Shown here one piece after another: positions 28,773-39,689 of a stretch of 64,000 nucleotides of DNA. Position 1 is the stretch's first letter. The number at the start of each line of letters is the position of its first letter. A model generated the notes under the pieces. That model saw only the letters and a list, made by a program, of their open reading frames with translations, was not told the origin of the DNA and made no database searches. The position numbers and the translations under genes were made by a program. Source of the stretch: Pomphorhynchus laevis (lineage: Eukaryota > Acanthocephala > Palaeacanthocephala > Echinorhynchida > Pomphorhynchidae); assembly GCA_012934845.2 (NCBI GenBank), contig WNNJ02000469.1, positions 62,001 to 126,000 of the forward strand. The letters are read 5' to 3'.

Positions 28773-29149
28773 GAAATATGAATTAAAATATTAATTAAAA
28801 CGGTAATTAAGAATATGACATTCTAATTTATATTTCTAAAATTGTAATGATATAATGATAATTTTAATTATAATCAGCCAAATAAATGATGTAAGCTTGA
28901 CTTGTAATTTGTCCTTTAATATTATAATGAGGATACAAAAGTCAAGCTTACATCATTTATTTGGCTGATTTTTATTAAAGTTACGAGCATTATATCGTAC
29001 TGATTATATGTTCAGTTGAAACATTAAAAATCATGATGTTTATAATCAATTATTATTGACAAATCATAATCTTATCACAATTTTAGAAATATAAATTAGT
29101 ATGTCATATTCTTAATTACCGTTTTAATTAATATTTTAATTCGTATTTA
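28773..29149. mobile_element. Nested foldback element
   Basis: Outer arms of about 70 bases (28773-28845 and 29077-29149) are inverted copies, with 'aaaacggtaattaagaatat' on the left and its complement on the right. Inner arms of about 31 bases (28873-28903 and 28939-28970, 'atcagccaaataaatgatgt' plus 'aagcttgactt') are a perfect inverted pair around a ~36-base loop. The whole could snap into a long hairpin with a bulge. No coding capacity; most likely a foldback or MITE. Confidence 0.8.
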
Positions 29150-29547
29150 TTTTTTATTATAAACCAATTGATTTTCACTCAATAAAGCTATTAATTAATA
29201 CAATTGATTAGTGTATTAACCAATAGAATAAATAATGTATTAATCAAAAGAATCAATAATATATTAACCAATAGAATAAATAATGTATTAACCAATAGAA
29301 ATTATCTTGTTTATCTCACTAAATAATAAATTTCGTCTATTTTAGGTTAAAAATAAAATTGATCACGTAATAATTTGTTAAAGTATGTTAATCTAATATC
29401 CGGCCTTTGCGTACAATAATGATTATATTGAAGCAAGAATTTGGTTGAATAAATATATTGTTGTATAATTGTGGTTGAAAATATTAAACAACTATGCCTT
29501 ATATAATTTTATAGTTATGCCATACAATTATGCCATAGTTATGGCCG

Positions 29548-29815
29548 GTCCCAAGTCCGCGCTGAGGAAGGAAGGAGGGTTGGCGATAGACTTCGTGACA
29601 AGCCAGTATTAAAACAAAACCGCCGCATTAACAGTATGAAATGGTGTCTTGATGAATTTCGCGAAAGGCGACTACAGCCTTTACGGCCGCGTTCTTCGAG
29701 CAAGCGAACATCAACCATTAATAAGGCCCATCAGTGTGACAGTGGAAAAAGCGGGCTCGGTAACGAAACGGAACAAACGCTGAAGAAAAAGAAGAAGTTA
29801 TAGTATAAAATTAAT
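29548..29815 (+). mobile_element. LINE-like fragment, GC-rich
   Basis: A GC-rich island starting 'ggccggtcccaagtccgcgc' and 'ggaaggagggttggcgatag'. This opening resembles a phrase commonly found in RTE/Rex-type LINEs of animals. It continues as a partly open stretch and ends in 'gaagaaaaagaagaagttat'. It is short and carries no identifiable domain, so the family call is tentative. Confidence 0.35.
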
Positions 29816-29829
29816 CATCACATATTTTA

Positions 29830-30599
29830 TACTCATACAATTCGTAATACAAATGCACATTTAATTTTTATCTGTTAATTAATTGATCGCTGTTAATTTC
29901 TATTATTTGCACTAGTCGGTTAGCTTAGCAAATGTGATAGTAAAATAAGCGCAAATGACTTCCTGTCACTATAAAATGCTTAATGCTTCGAAAATATTTT
30001 ATCTAAACCGGGATAAATTTTAATGATAGCAATACTTGAAATTCTGGACAAAAATTTATTGAAAACTAGAAACTGTAGTTCTTGAATTCCGTGGTAGGTT
30101 GTCTTTGAAGAGGCATTAAATATTCATTTAATATTAATACTGTATTAACAATTCAATAGGTTCTCATAGTGTCTAGCTGAGGCTAACAAAATGTGCGGTT
30201 TTCTGCAGCCAATAGTGTGTCTCGTCAATGATGTCAAAATAACCAAAAATTCCAAAGCATTAAACAACACTTTGCGACAGAAATAGAATTCAATTTTAGC
30301 AGGAACTGGTGATGTTTATTAGTAAACTTGATCAGCTTTATGAATGTACATAAAAAATTGTGTGTTCTATCTATTTTTAGATGTTCATTTTGATATTTGG
30401 CAATTAATTATTTGGTTTATAATACAGTAATATTAGTGAATTTATATTCTATTAAAGTTAGTGATAATAATTAAAACAACTAAGTCATATCAAAACAGTT
30501 AAAAATTACATTTAAAATTATATTATGGAATAATTTCTGAATTGCTAATAAATTTAAAAAATGAATAAATGAATTTAAACTCTTAAGTGGCAAATTTTT
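29830..30599. other. AT-rich DNA, nothing recognised
   Basis: A slightly less AT-rich part at 30040-30330 has no extended open frame and no repeat I can name. Confidence 0.4.
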
Positions 30600-31725
30600 A
30601 TGGGTGGATAATAAATAATATACTTTGCATTAGAATAAGATACTAGATAGTTATTTCAGAGGAAATACATCATTAGCATGTATTTGGCCCCGCTGCTATG
30701 TTGGGTAGAGGAGTTAGGAGCCGAAACCTGATAGCATAGCAGTTCCTCCTGATGACCTCTAATTCTTATTCTGATACAACGTCTGTTATTTATTAGTCAA
30801 TTCATAAAAATGACGTTTATTTTAAATTTTATTTTAAATTTTATTTTTTAACTTGATTTAAATTATAAAAAATCTAAAAACAATTATTAATTTTATTATT
30901 TAATTATTAAATTTTGATTTAGCATTATTATGTTTTGTTTATCTTATAATTATATAACAATACGTAGACTCAGTTAGCTGATTTAATTTATAATAATATT
31001 AATATTATTTATTATTATTTATTTATTAATTCAAAATTACTTGATTTATTCAAATATTAAATAACGCATTCAAATATACCTAAATATTTAATTTCAAAAT
31101 ATTTAATTTTATTTTAACTTGATTAAAATTATAGAAAATCAAAAAACAATTATTTATTTTATTATTTAATTATTAAATTTTGATTTAGCATTATTATGTT
31201 TTGTTTATTTTATAATTATATTAAATACGTAGACTCAGTTTGCTGATTTGATTTATATAAAAATAAAATTCAAAATAATTCTTTGCTTTTTAATAAAAAA
31301 CTGAAATCTGATAACATGATAACACCGTATAATATTTATTAGCTAATTCATAAAAAATGATTTTAATTTTAAATTCTATAGTTACACAAATATAAATTGT
31401 ATAAAATCTTATATTATTATTTATTATATATAATTGTTTACATTCATTTTTAATTTATAATGTAAAATACATAGACTCACATAGCTTATCTTATTTATTC
31501 TATTTTTTGGAAATGAGCTTAGTTTTTATATTTACCGAACTACAACTGATTATCTCGATAATTTTTTAAAGTTTTAATTAAAGGCCATTAATTCCATATT
31601 TTATGCAAATCTTAGTATATATCAGTGTGGATAGTTGTTTATTATGTTTCATAATCAGTGTAGATTATGTTTTGTTTATTTTATAATTATATTAAATACG
31701 TAGACTCAGTTAGCTGATTTGATGT
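30600..31725 (+). repeat. Dispersed hairpin-core repeat cluster, plus orientation
   Basis: One good copy of the core (30655-30815) with 'catgtatttggccccgctgc' and 'cctgatagcatagcagttcc', followed by three 'acgtagactcagtt(a/t)gctgattt' ends near 30960, 31205 and 31690. AT bodies ('caattattaattttattatt', 'tgatttagcattattatgtt') separate them. The repetition of the end without the core shows partial or nested copies. Confidence 0.75.
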
Positions 31726-32149
31726 TAATAAAATGAATATAATGTGATATTAATAAAAATTTCCACAATATTTTCCTGTAGAAATAGCATAGTACATGAA
31801 ACTCGTACTTAGAATTATATAATTAAATATTTCCTCTGATAAATTCCGTTGGAATTAAGAGTTATTTTTATAACATTTAAACCACAAAATGCTGAATTAT
31901 AAATTAAATTGAATTTCAATTTAAATAATTTTAAGAATTTATTTTTAATTAATTATCGTTCAGTGATAACAAATCACTGAACGAAAATAATGTGAAGAGA
32001 ATTTATTATATTATTGAATGATATAATATAAAATTATATATTATTATAATTATTATATAATTTAATTATAATAATTTTTTATTAAATAAATATTTTTATT
32101 TAATAATTCTAAATATAGTTCATATAAAACAAAAAGTTGATTTAGATAT

Positions 32150-32350
32150 ACGATCGGAAAGATTCAGATTGAGCACAGGGCTAAGATTGGGGGTGAAAAG
32201 GCCCAGCAAACACTTTATCACTCTGGTCTGGACGCTCACGTGTCGAACGATGTCCCCGAATGCACATTGACGCTGCTTGACATAGTGAAAACCCTATTAC
32301 TCGTTTCAGGCGACATACACAATGAGCGTATGTTTTGTATGTGAGTTCAT
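32150..32350 (+). mobile_element. GC-rich element fragment with a 2A-like reading
   Basis: An open run of about 60 codons on the plus strand (32164-32343) includes 'LYHSGLDAHVSNDVPECTLT' followed directly by 'LLLVSGDI'. Many animal non-LTR retrotransposons begin their ORF with a peptide of this kind ending in a 2A sequence (LLLxSGDVExNPGP). Here the hydrophobic part and GDI are visible but the NPGP end is not. The strong composition contrast with the flanks supports a transposable-element origin. Function not claimed. Confidence 0.35.
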
Positions 32351-32457
32351 CGATTGCAGTCTAGCGATTTGTTGAGTCACTAGTTTAATAATCATTATAA
32401 TATATTATTAATTATAATTTATTGTATATTTATTTATAAATATATCTCAAATGATAT

Positions 32458-32558
32458 CATTCCGCGTGAATTTTTGTAATAATATAAGCCCGACGCGAAA
32501 TAAAAACGAATACAGTAATAGACTGTCTATTACTGTTTTCGTTTTTCAATCACGTCGG
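32458..32558 (-). repeat. Truncated relative of the ribozyme repeat fused to a perfect-looking palindrome
   Basis: 32458-32500 matches the start of the 57-kb units ('cattccgcgtgaatttt', 'taagcccgacgcgaaa'). Instead of continuing into the hammerhead core, the sequence turns back on itself: 'gacgcgaaataaaaacgaat' plus 'acagtaatagac' is followed by its near complement, making a ~32-bp hairpin with almost no loop (32491-32555). No CUGAUGA is present. Confidence 0.6.
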
Positions 32559-32559
32559 C

Positions 32560-35500
32560 CCATTATGATTATATTAATTTATATATTTATATAATTATCA
32601 ATTATGTAATTATAAGCATTTACATCAATATTTTTAATAGAAAATAAAACTCTAATCACAGGTATTTATAAAAAATAACAATTAACAAATTGTTTTAAAA
32701 ACAAAGAAAGTAACTTGTGATCGTAAAAAATTATTTGGTCTCTCTATTACAGAAGTTACCCTGATAAAGAATAAACAAATCAAATGAACATTGCTAATTA
32801 GGCACCTAATTATGTTTCTGTAAGCTGTATTTGTAATTTCGGATCTAAATAACTTTTGTTTAAATTTCGGATTAAAAGTTGTTTTTAAGCGTCAATCTAA
32901 ACAACTTCAAGCATAAATAACTATGAAATATTGTTATATAAAATCAAATAGAGTATTCCAATCGATGTAGATTTAGAACAATATAGCAAATTATGTTTAA
33001 ATAAAAAACTGTAAAATTATAACAAATGTCACAGTTTACAGTAGATTCGAAAAGAGAGCTTTTCAGGCATGAATTAAATTAACAATATATTTTAATTTTG
33101 GCATATCCTGTCTATACATCATTTCATGCAATTCATGTTGAAAAACGCTAAATAACTTTTAATTGAAAAGTCGAAAACAATTATAACAGAACAGTATGAA
33201 GACCAAGAAGAAAATGAAAATTATAATCAAATTACAATTTGCAGTCAACGAAGAAAAACATGTAAATTTAATTAATAACTACAAATTTGAAATTTGTGTA
33301 ATGGTGAGAACTCGGTTTTACTACTTAATTAGATTACAAGTTCTCTAAATACATTGGGGTGGGTATGAAAGCACCTGTCAATTCTAGCGATGCATTCTCT
33401 ATCTTATTCTCTATTGTACGTACTTGTCAAATGTACTATAGCAATAACACTAGGGTGATTTCTATTGGTGTACAGCGCACACTGAGAATGTACATTAGGC
33501 AAGTTGTACTGCTAAATATATTGTATGTACAAAGAGATTAACCTTTGATAAAGTGATCCCAGAGTGTACTTTATGACAACATTATATACTTTTCTAATCT
33601 TGATGTGATCGAGTCATTGTTGTTACTGCCTGTGCATCGAGTTATCAATAGCACGTGAACACGCAAAATTGCAGAAGATAAATGTACCTAAAGTAAGCAT
33701 TATATCCCTCAATATCAGTCCATGATTTTGCGCTAATGAGTTACTATGAGCGGATAATAATCTTACATAAGACATTCACTTTGGAATTTACTTTTAATAG
33801 AGACTTTAAGAAAGCAATGGTCGCCAATAAATATTTACTATTGGAAAGCAAAGTTTGTCGTCAATTACGACATTTTAATACTTCAAATTTTAATGTTTTA
33901 AATGCCCATGACATTCGTGTTATAAAGAACAAACAAATATACCTAAGTTTTTTAAATTATGATATTTTATGATAAAATATCATAAATTATAAAATATATT
34001 ATAAAAAGATATATTAAAATACATCATTAAATAAATTAAAATGTAACATTAAATATAATATTTAAACCGAAGTAAATTAGAAAATAATTGGTTTAAAAAA
34101 TATTAATTATTAAAAAACTTCAACTAACTTTTTAGACGACACATCATTTTAACGTGAATATAGCTGTAATTATAACAATGAGGATCTATTAAATTATTTA
34201 AATGATAAAAAACTAACTTTTTTATTATTAAAAAAGTAAAAATAAATTATAAATTATATAAATTATAATAAAATTTCACAAATTATAAAATACATTATAA
34301 ATATATACAAAATATATAAAATGTAACATAAAATATATTATTTAAACCGAACTAAATTAGAAAATAATTTGTTTTAAATACATTAATTATTAAAAAACTT
34401 CAACTAACTTTTTTATTATTAAATATAAACTAAAAATTATCATTATTTTTTTAAATTAAGTTACATATTTGTTATTTCCTCTGATTGTATATTATTTATA
34501 CGACGAAATGGTATGTGCAGTTACATGAATAACTAAAAAGACAATAAGTATCATGATACATGAGCTTAATATCATTCAATGAAGACGTTATATTCCAAGA
34601 TTCGTTCTGATATTTAGGTCGTAATTTATTAGTAACGATTAAGATAACGATCAAATACGCAGTCGTTGTTTGACCACTTGTGCATTTTTCAGATTCGTTC
34701 TAAGATTATAAGTAATGAACTTATCAATTTGTAGATTGAATAAGTCTGAACCGAAGATTTCATGACATTCTGTAAATTTTGCTTCGACAAAATGTGAAAT
34801 AAACTTTTACTAATTAAATCCGTTTATTAAAAATAGTTGAGAGATTATAATAACATCTCGCTTGCCTGTCTTTAATGAACTTTGCTTTCTCATAAAGCAG
34901 TATCTTCCGTTCCGGAAAATCACTAAGACTATTAATTCTTTATGCGCAAGGGAAATTACGAATTTCACAGATATTGAATTACGTAATTGAATAGGGAGGG
35001 GTGATAAAATCGAGATTGATTGTATAATTATAGGGAGGAGAGAATAATGCGTTAGTATTCAATGGAATATGAATAATACATACGAATTAATAAAATTATA
35101 GTGACTAAAGGTTGTATGTAAATAAGATGCTTTAGTTACAAATGTTTGAAGACATTTTAAATACTGCAACAATGATACTTTAGACAAACGTCATTATACA
35201 CGATATTGCCGACAAAATACGATAAACCACATCCAATGGTACGAATGTTTAAAAATAAGGAACTTAAATAACGTATTGTATAGATAAGTGACTCAATAGA
35301 GTGAAATTCATCTGTTTTATTCATAGACAAATCTTAAGAAAATCTACTTCATTTTGGCACAAGTCTTGCGATATATCTAATGATCTCAAATAACATCCTT
35401 TGAGAAGAAATCACCAGCACTCCAGATACATCAATAATGATATAACTATAGATGACGTGTTATGACGTCATCGACATAATATTCAATAATATTGCAATTT

Positions 35501-35572
35501 TATAATGCATCATTACATTGTGTAAAATACGTTTTCAAATTCAAAAACTTGGCAAGTATATATCAGGTATAT
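32560..35572. other. Intergenic DNA downstream of HDDC2
   Basis: A 60-codon frame at 33359-33541 lies in slightly less AT-rich DNA, but I see no homology and no splice support. 34000-34450 contains a diverged local duplication ('accgaa(g/c)taaattagaaaata', 'caactaactttttta'). Nothing else is recognised. Confidence 0.4.
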
Positions 35573-36202
35573 TTAGTTGAATTTATAGTACGTTTCTGTA
35601 TTAGAATCTTTGGGTAACTTTGCGACACCCGCATCAACACTATCGATAAACTTTCTAGCATGGTCTTTAGCCCATTGGTTGGTTAATTTATTGAGCACGC
35701 TATCACGGGTGAATGACTTTTTCAGATCTGACTTTTGGTTACCGAGTAGTTCGTACTCGCACGCCTGCATTATCATATCTAAAAGATCACAATCTTTGAC
35801 GGCCAAAGCTTCATCGGTTTGTTTTTCTTCAAATTCAGTAAATAATTCCATTACGTATTCTGCCAGTTTAGCATCTGGCAGCATACCACAAATTCTTTGC
35901 ATTGCTTCAAGCTCTAACTGTGGTTTTCTTTGGATAATTTGTTGATCATCAAAAGGGCACAAATCGCCGATAATGCTTTCCGCTAGATCATGAATCATTG
36001 CCATTTCCACACATCGCTGACGGTCCAGAGTCTTGAATTCAGATGATGAAGTAAAGCACATGGCCATCATCGCAACTCGAAATGAGTGCTCAGCAATACT
36101 CTCGACTCTTAGATCTTTAGAAAGTCCAGTGACTAACCATCCAACCCGGTAAGTACGTTTTAGTTGGCCAACATGAAGTAGAAAGGATAAAAAATTCGTC
36201 AT
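35573..36202 (-). CDS. HDDC2: HDDC2-like 5'-deoxynucleotidase (HD domain)
   Basis: A single-exon 209-residue protein, the usual size for the HDDC2/YfbR family of metal-dependent nucleotidases that dephosphorylate deoxynucleoside 5'-monophosphates (family knowledge). It opens with 'FLLHVGQLKRTYRVGW', matching the 'LxLVGQLKRxxRTGW' start of animal HDDC2. The HD metal ligands are visible: H39 in AEHS, H71-D72 in MIHDLAE, and D139 in VKDCDL. 'ECIVGD'-type motif appears as ESIIGD (75-80). The ATG at 36202 gives the family-like N-terminus and is preceded only by AT-rich sequence. It ends in an unrelated C-terminal tail. Base composition of the gene is host-like with less AT than flanks. No neighbour in an operon-like arrangement. 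Confidence in the family is high; the exact substrate is inferred. Confidence 0.93.
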   Translation of the reverse strand: MTNFLSFLLHVGQLKRTYRVGWLVTGLSKDLRVESIAEHSFRVAMMAMCFTSSSEFKTLDRQRCVEMAMIHDLAESIIGDLCPFDDQQIIQRKPQLELEAMQRICGMLPDAKLAEYVMELFTEFEEKQTDEALAVKDCDLLDMIMQACEYELLGNQKSDLKKSFTRDSVLNKLTNQWAKDHARKFIDSVDAGVAKLPKDSNTETYYKFN

Positions 36203-36593
36203 TTATTTTGAAGAAGAAACGCCAAAAGTAGGATCACCTGAAATATAGATGAATTACAGATAAGAGATAAATATTTGGCACTCCACTATCTTAAACGGTG
36301 GATCTATAAAATTGCAACATACATTGAAATACATGACTAAGTTGACGAAAATAAATTTAATTGCACTAGAAATTACACTATCGAATTGACGGAGATTTCT
36401 ACAGAGCCCATAAAAAATTAGAAATAGAAAAAATATAAACATTATATAATTTTTCTGTTTGATTTATTTATATTAACCTAATTTAAAATATGCATCTATC
36501 AAATTATTTAAATGATGTTTAAGAAAACCAATATCATTGCATGATTTTATTATACCACCCTAGCTTTAAATGTTTCAATTAAATTACTTAAAT

Positions 36594-37315
36594 AGCAGCG
36601 GGGCCAAATACATGCTAATGGCGTATCTATTAAATTATTTAAATGATTTTGAAGTCACTATATTTAATATAATAAGATATGCATAAAGGCTCATGCAAAA
36701 AAATAGGTTTATTGAAAATTTAAATGTCATCTTTAAGATATAAAATAAAAGTAGTTTTAATTGATGTGAATTTAATGTTCATATCTAGATATATACCTTA
36801 TTTATTACCAATATTGGTTTGTAAAGAATAAGGATACTTAAATAAATTTGTTCGCTTATTGAATAAAAATTATTAAAGTTTTAACAATTTTAAAGATTTT
36901 GAAGAAAGCCAATATCATTACATATTGTTGCAATTCTTAAAATTTCATTATTTAATGTATTATATTTTATATTATATGGTATGCATGAATGCTCATGCAA
37001 AAATATGTTTCTTGTAAATTTAAATATGTCATCTTTACGATATAAATTAATAGTAGTTTTAGTTAATGTTAATTTAATGTTCATATCTAGATATACACCT
37101 TCTTTATCATTAATATTAGTTTTATTAAGAATAAGGCTTTCTGGATAAATGTACTCACTAATTGAATAAAAATTATTAGAATTAAATACACATATATCAT
37201 CAATGTATCGAAACATATATTTCATATATTTATATTGTTTAGATTTAGTTTTTACACAGTTATGAACAAATTCATATTCTATAAAGCTTAAAAACAAGTC
37301 AGCTATAATTGGGCT
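36594..37315 (-). repeat. Inverted segmental duplication, arm A (pairs with 42411-43137)
   Basis: Reads as a near-exact reverse complement of 42411-43137, including the same joints: a dispersed-repeat fragment ('gcagcggggccaaatacatg'), then one partial RT tail, then a second RT piece. Shared internal joints show one duplication of a composite segment, not two separate insertions. Confidence 0.85.
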
Positions 37316-37620
37316 ACTATTACCACCCATTGGAACAGCTTTTATTTGTCTAAATATAGATGACCCTACTTTTAAATAATTTTGATTTATCAAAATATTT
37401 AATTTATTGACCTTTTATTTGTCTAAATTTGTAAGTTCCTACTTTTAAATAATTAAACGCTTCTTTGAAAGTTAAAATATCATCTAAATATTTCACATCT
37501 TTATATAGTTTAGATTTTTTACAGTTTGGTACAAATATAGCGTTATTATCAGTTGTCATTAAAACACCAACGATTTCGCTTTCGTTAATTTATTTAAACA
37601 AATTTAAGAGTTTTGTCATT
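36600..37620 (-). mobile_element. Penelope-like RT remnant, copy 3, longest RT core (fossil)
   Basis: The best-preserved RT piece of the window (open over 36890-37393, 167 codons). It shows 'IKAVPMGGNSSPIIADLFLS' (PMG motif), 'MFRYIDDICVFN' (catalytic YIDD), 'EGVYLDMNI' and 'INLYRKDDIFKF', then a tail ending NDIGFLQNL. This order is that of Penelope-type reverse transcriptases. A second, more decayed tail of the same family lies at 36620-36880, and decayed upstream sequence continues to about 37620. No GIY-YIG endonuclease was recognised. Broken overall. Confidence 0.72.
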
Positions 37621-39689
37621 TCATTAATTTATTTTTAAAAAAAATCATGTATTAAACGATTACATTGCTACGTTATCTATTTGTCTAAATATATGTCCCT
37701 AATTTTAAATAATTTTGGCTTATCGAAATAGTTAGAGATTCTATTAATTCAATTTAATTCGTTTTTGCTAGATAGGCGTCGATAAATGACATAATTCAAT
37801 AAAAATATAAAAATAGATATTTTGAAAATAATTTTTGTAAATGAGAATTTATTCCGCATTTATTTATTTAAGATTTTAAGGTAACATTTCAATCAAATAT
37901 AATTCAATTTCCAATGACATTCAATAATAAATCGTCATGAAATGTTAAAATAGAACATTTATAATAGATAAATTATTAAAATTTAATCCATTTTATTATG
38001 GATATTAGAATTTTATTAAACTATCAACTTTTAAACTAACAACTTTCAAACCACATCTGTTCGGTTATACATTTTGAATACTACAAACCACATTTAGCTA
38101 TCTAAATAATACATTTTAAACTATTATTTAATAAAATAAAAATAAGTTGATTATAAAATAATATAAAGTTGTAAAAGTAGCATTGAATCAACTGTGATTA
38201 TCTAAAGAGTTTAAGTTTTTTGGAGTGCCATGAAAATCGATTAACAAATGAACTGAATGTTTAATTAGATCTGAAATTCAGATATATTTATTGTCTGTAA
38301 TTAAATAACACTAATGGAAACACACTATAAAACCAACATTAAAAAAATAATACTAAAAGTCACTGGGAATAATGCATTAATTGTGCGAGAATTACATTAA
38401 TATATATTTATATTAAAATAGTATAAATTATGAGGATATTTGCTTAATCTCTAACTATCTTGGTTTGGGCGCAAGATAAAGCAAGGAAAGTAAGCAAAAC
38501 CAAAGCTTAAAGCATAAAGAATTTGGGTCCCTAATGCGAGCATTTTATAAATTATATAGTCGTCATGTATCTATCAACTGCAGTTTCTTAACATGATCAT
38601 CGACTCAGTAAGTAATCATCTTATATTTAGTAAAATAAAAATAATTCCTTAATCAATAAAAATAGAAAAAAGATCGTTATTATCTTTAAAAATCATGACA
38701 CAAAAGCTGCTAGAACGATTTATGAAACCGTCAAAATATCTAGGATTTAACAAAAATATCCAGATAATATAATTTTGATTTATTGCTTTGAATTTCAAAA
38801 TCATCACAAAATGTTTGAATAATGAATATACTATACTCAGCAAAGGTTTAGTACTTGACAATGGACTCATGGATATCAAAGAGTTTATATGTTAAATGCT
38901 GCATTTTTGGAGGAGGTTCCAGATAGCTGCTATTACAAAATAAAGATTCGAATTTAAAATCTTCGGAACAGCTGTCTGGTTTGCTATATAATGGATTATT
39001 AAATTTTAATGACCTTAAAGTATGAAATTGGTAAATTCATGTTTGAGTACAAGTAAGATATTGATTCAACTTGCGTTAATGAACTGATTTGTTGGAGCCG
39101 CTATGTAATGACTTTGTCGATAAGTTAAACGAGTTCAACTACCTTTTTAAACATCAAATTTAAAACTTACGTTGCGAGATGATTATCGAATGAGAAAATA
39201 CATCTTTATAAGCAATAAAGGTTTTGGAATCGATGTGGGAATTAACAAAAAATAACCAAAAAAGTTGTCTATTTTGGATCTTTCTATTTAATTTGTGGAT
39301 CCTGTGGCCTTGCGTAGTTTCACTACTCGGATGCCATCAGAGCGTTGCACGTAATTGATTCTCTCGTGAACTTATTTCATCAGTAAAGTACAATTAGACT
39401 AATACCATGTAATAAAATAATATTAGACTTTATGAACATGACTCATTACTAGCTAAAGTAATATCCTCGATTCATCAACCGAAATTTTAATATAATTTTG
39501 CATTTCTTATTTATAACATAAATACGAAATGCAAAATTATTGTAAATACATTTGTGATTTTACAAATCAAAATAGAAGACAAATATTTTAAAACCAATTG
39601 TTCAATATAAAATTCCGATAATTTTGGACTATTAAGTATGTTGATGTAATGATATAAAGAAAATAACAATGAATTGTACATCATTTTAT
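37620..39689. other. AT-rich intergenic DNA, nothing recognised
   Basis: The interval between the RT remnant and the last EMC8 exon. The 76-codon frame at 38649-38879 (minus) has no recognisable similarity and low-complexity composition. Confidence 0.4.
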
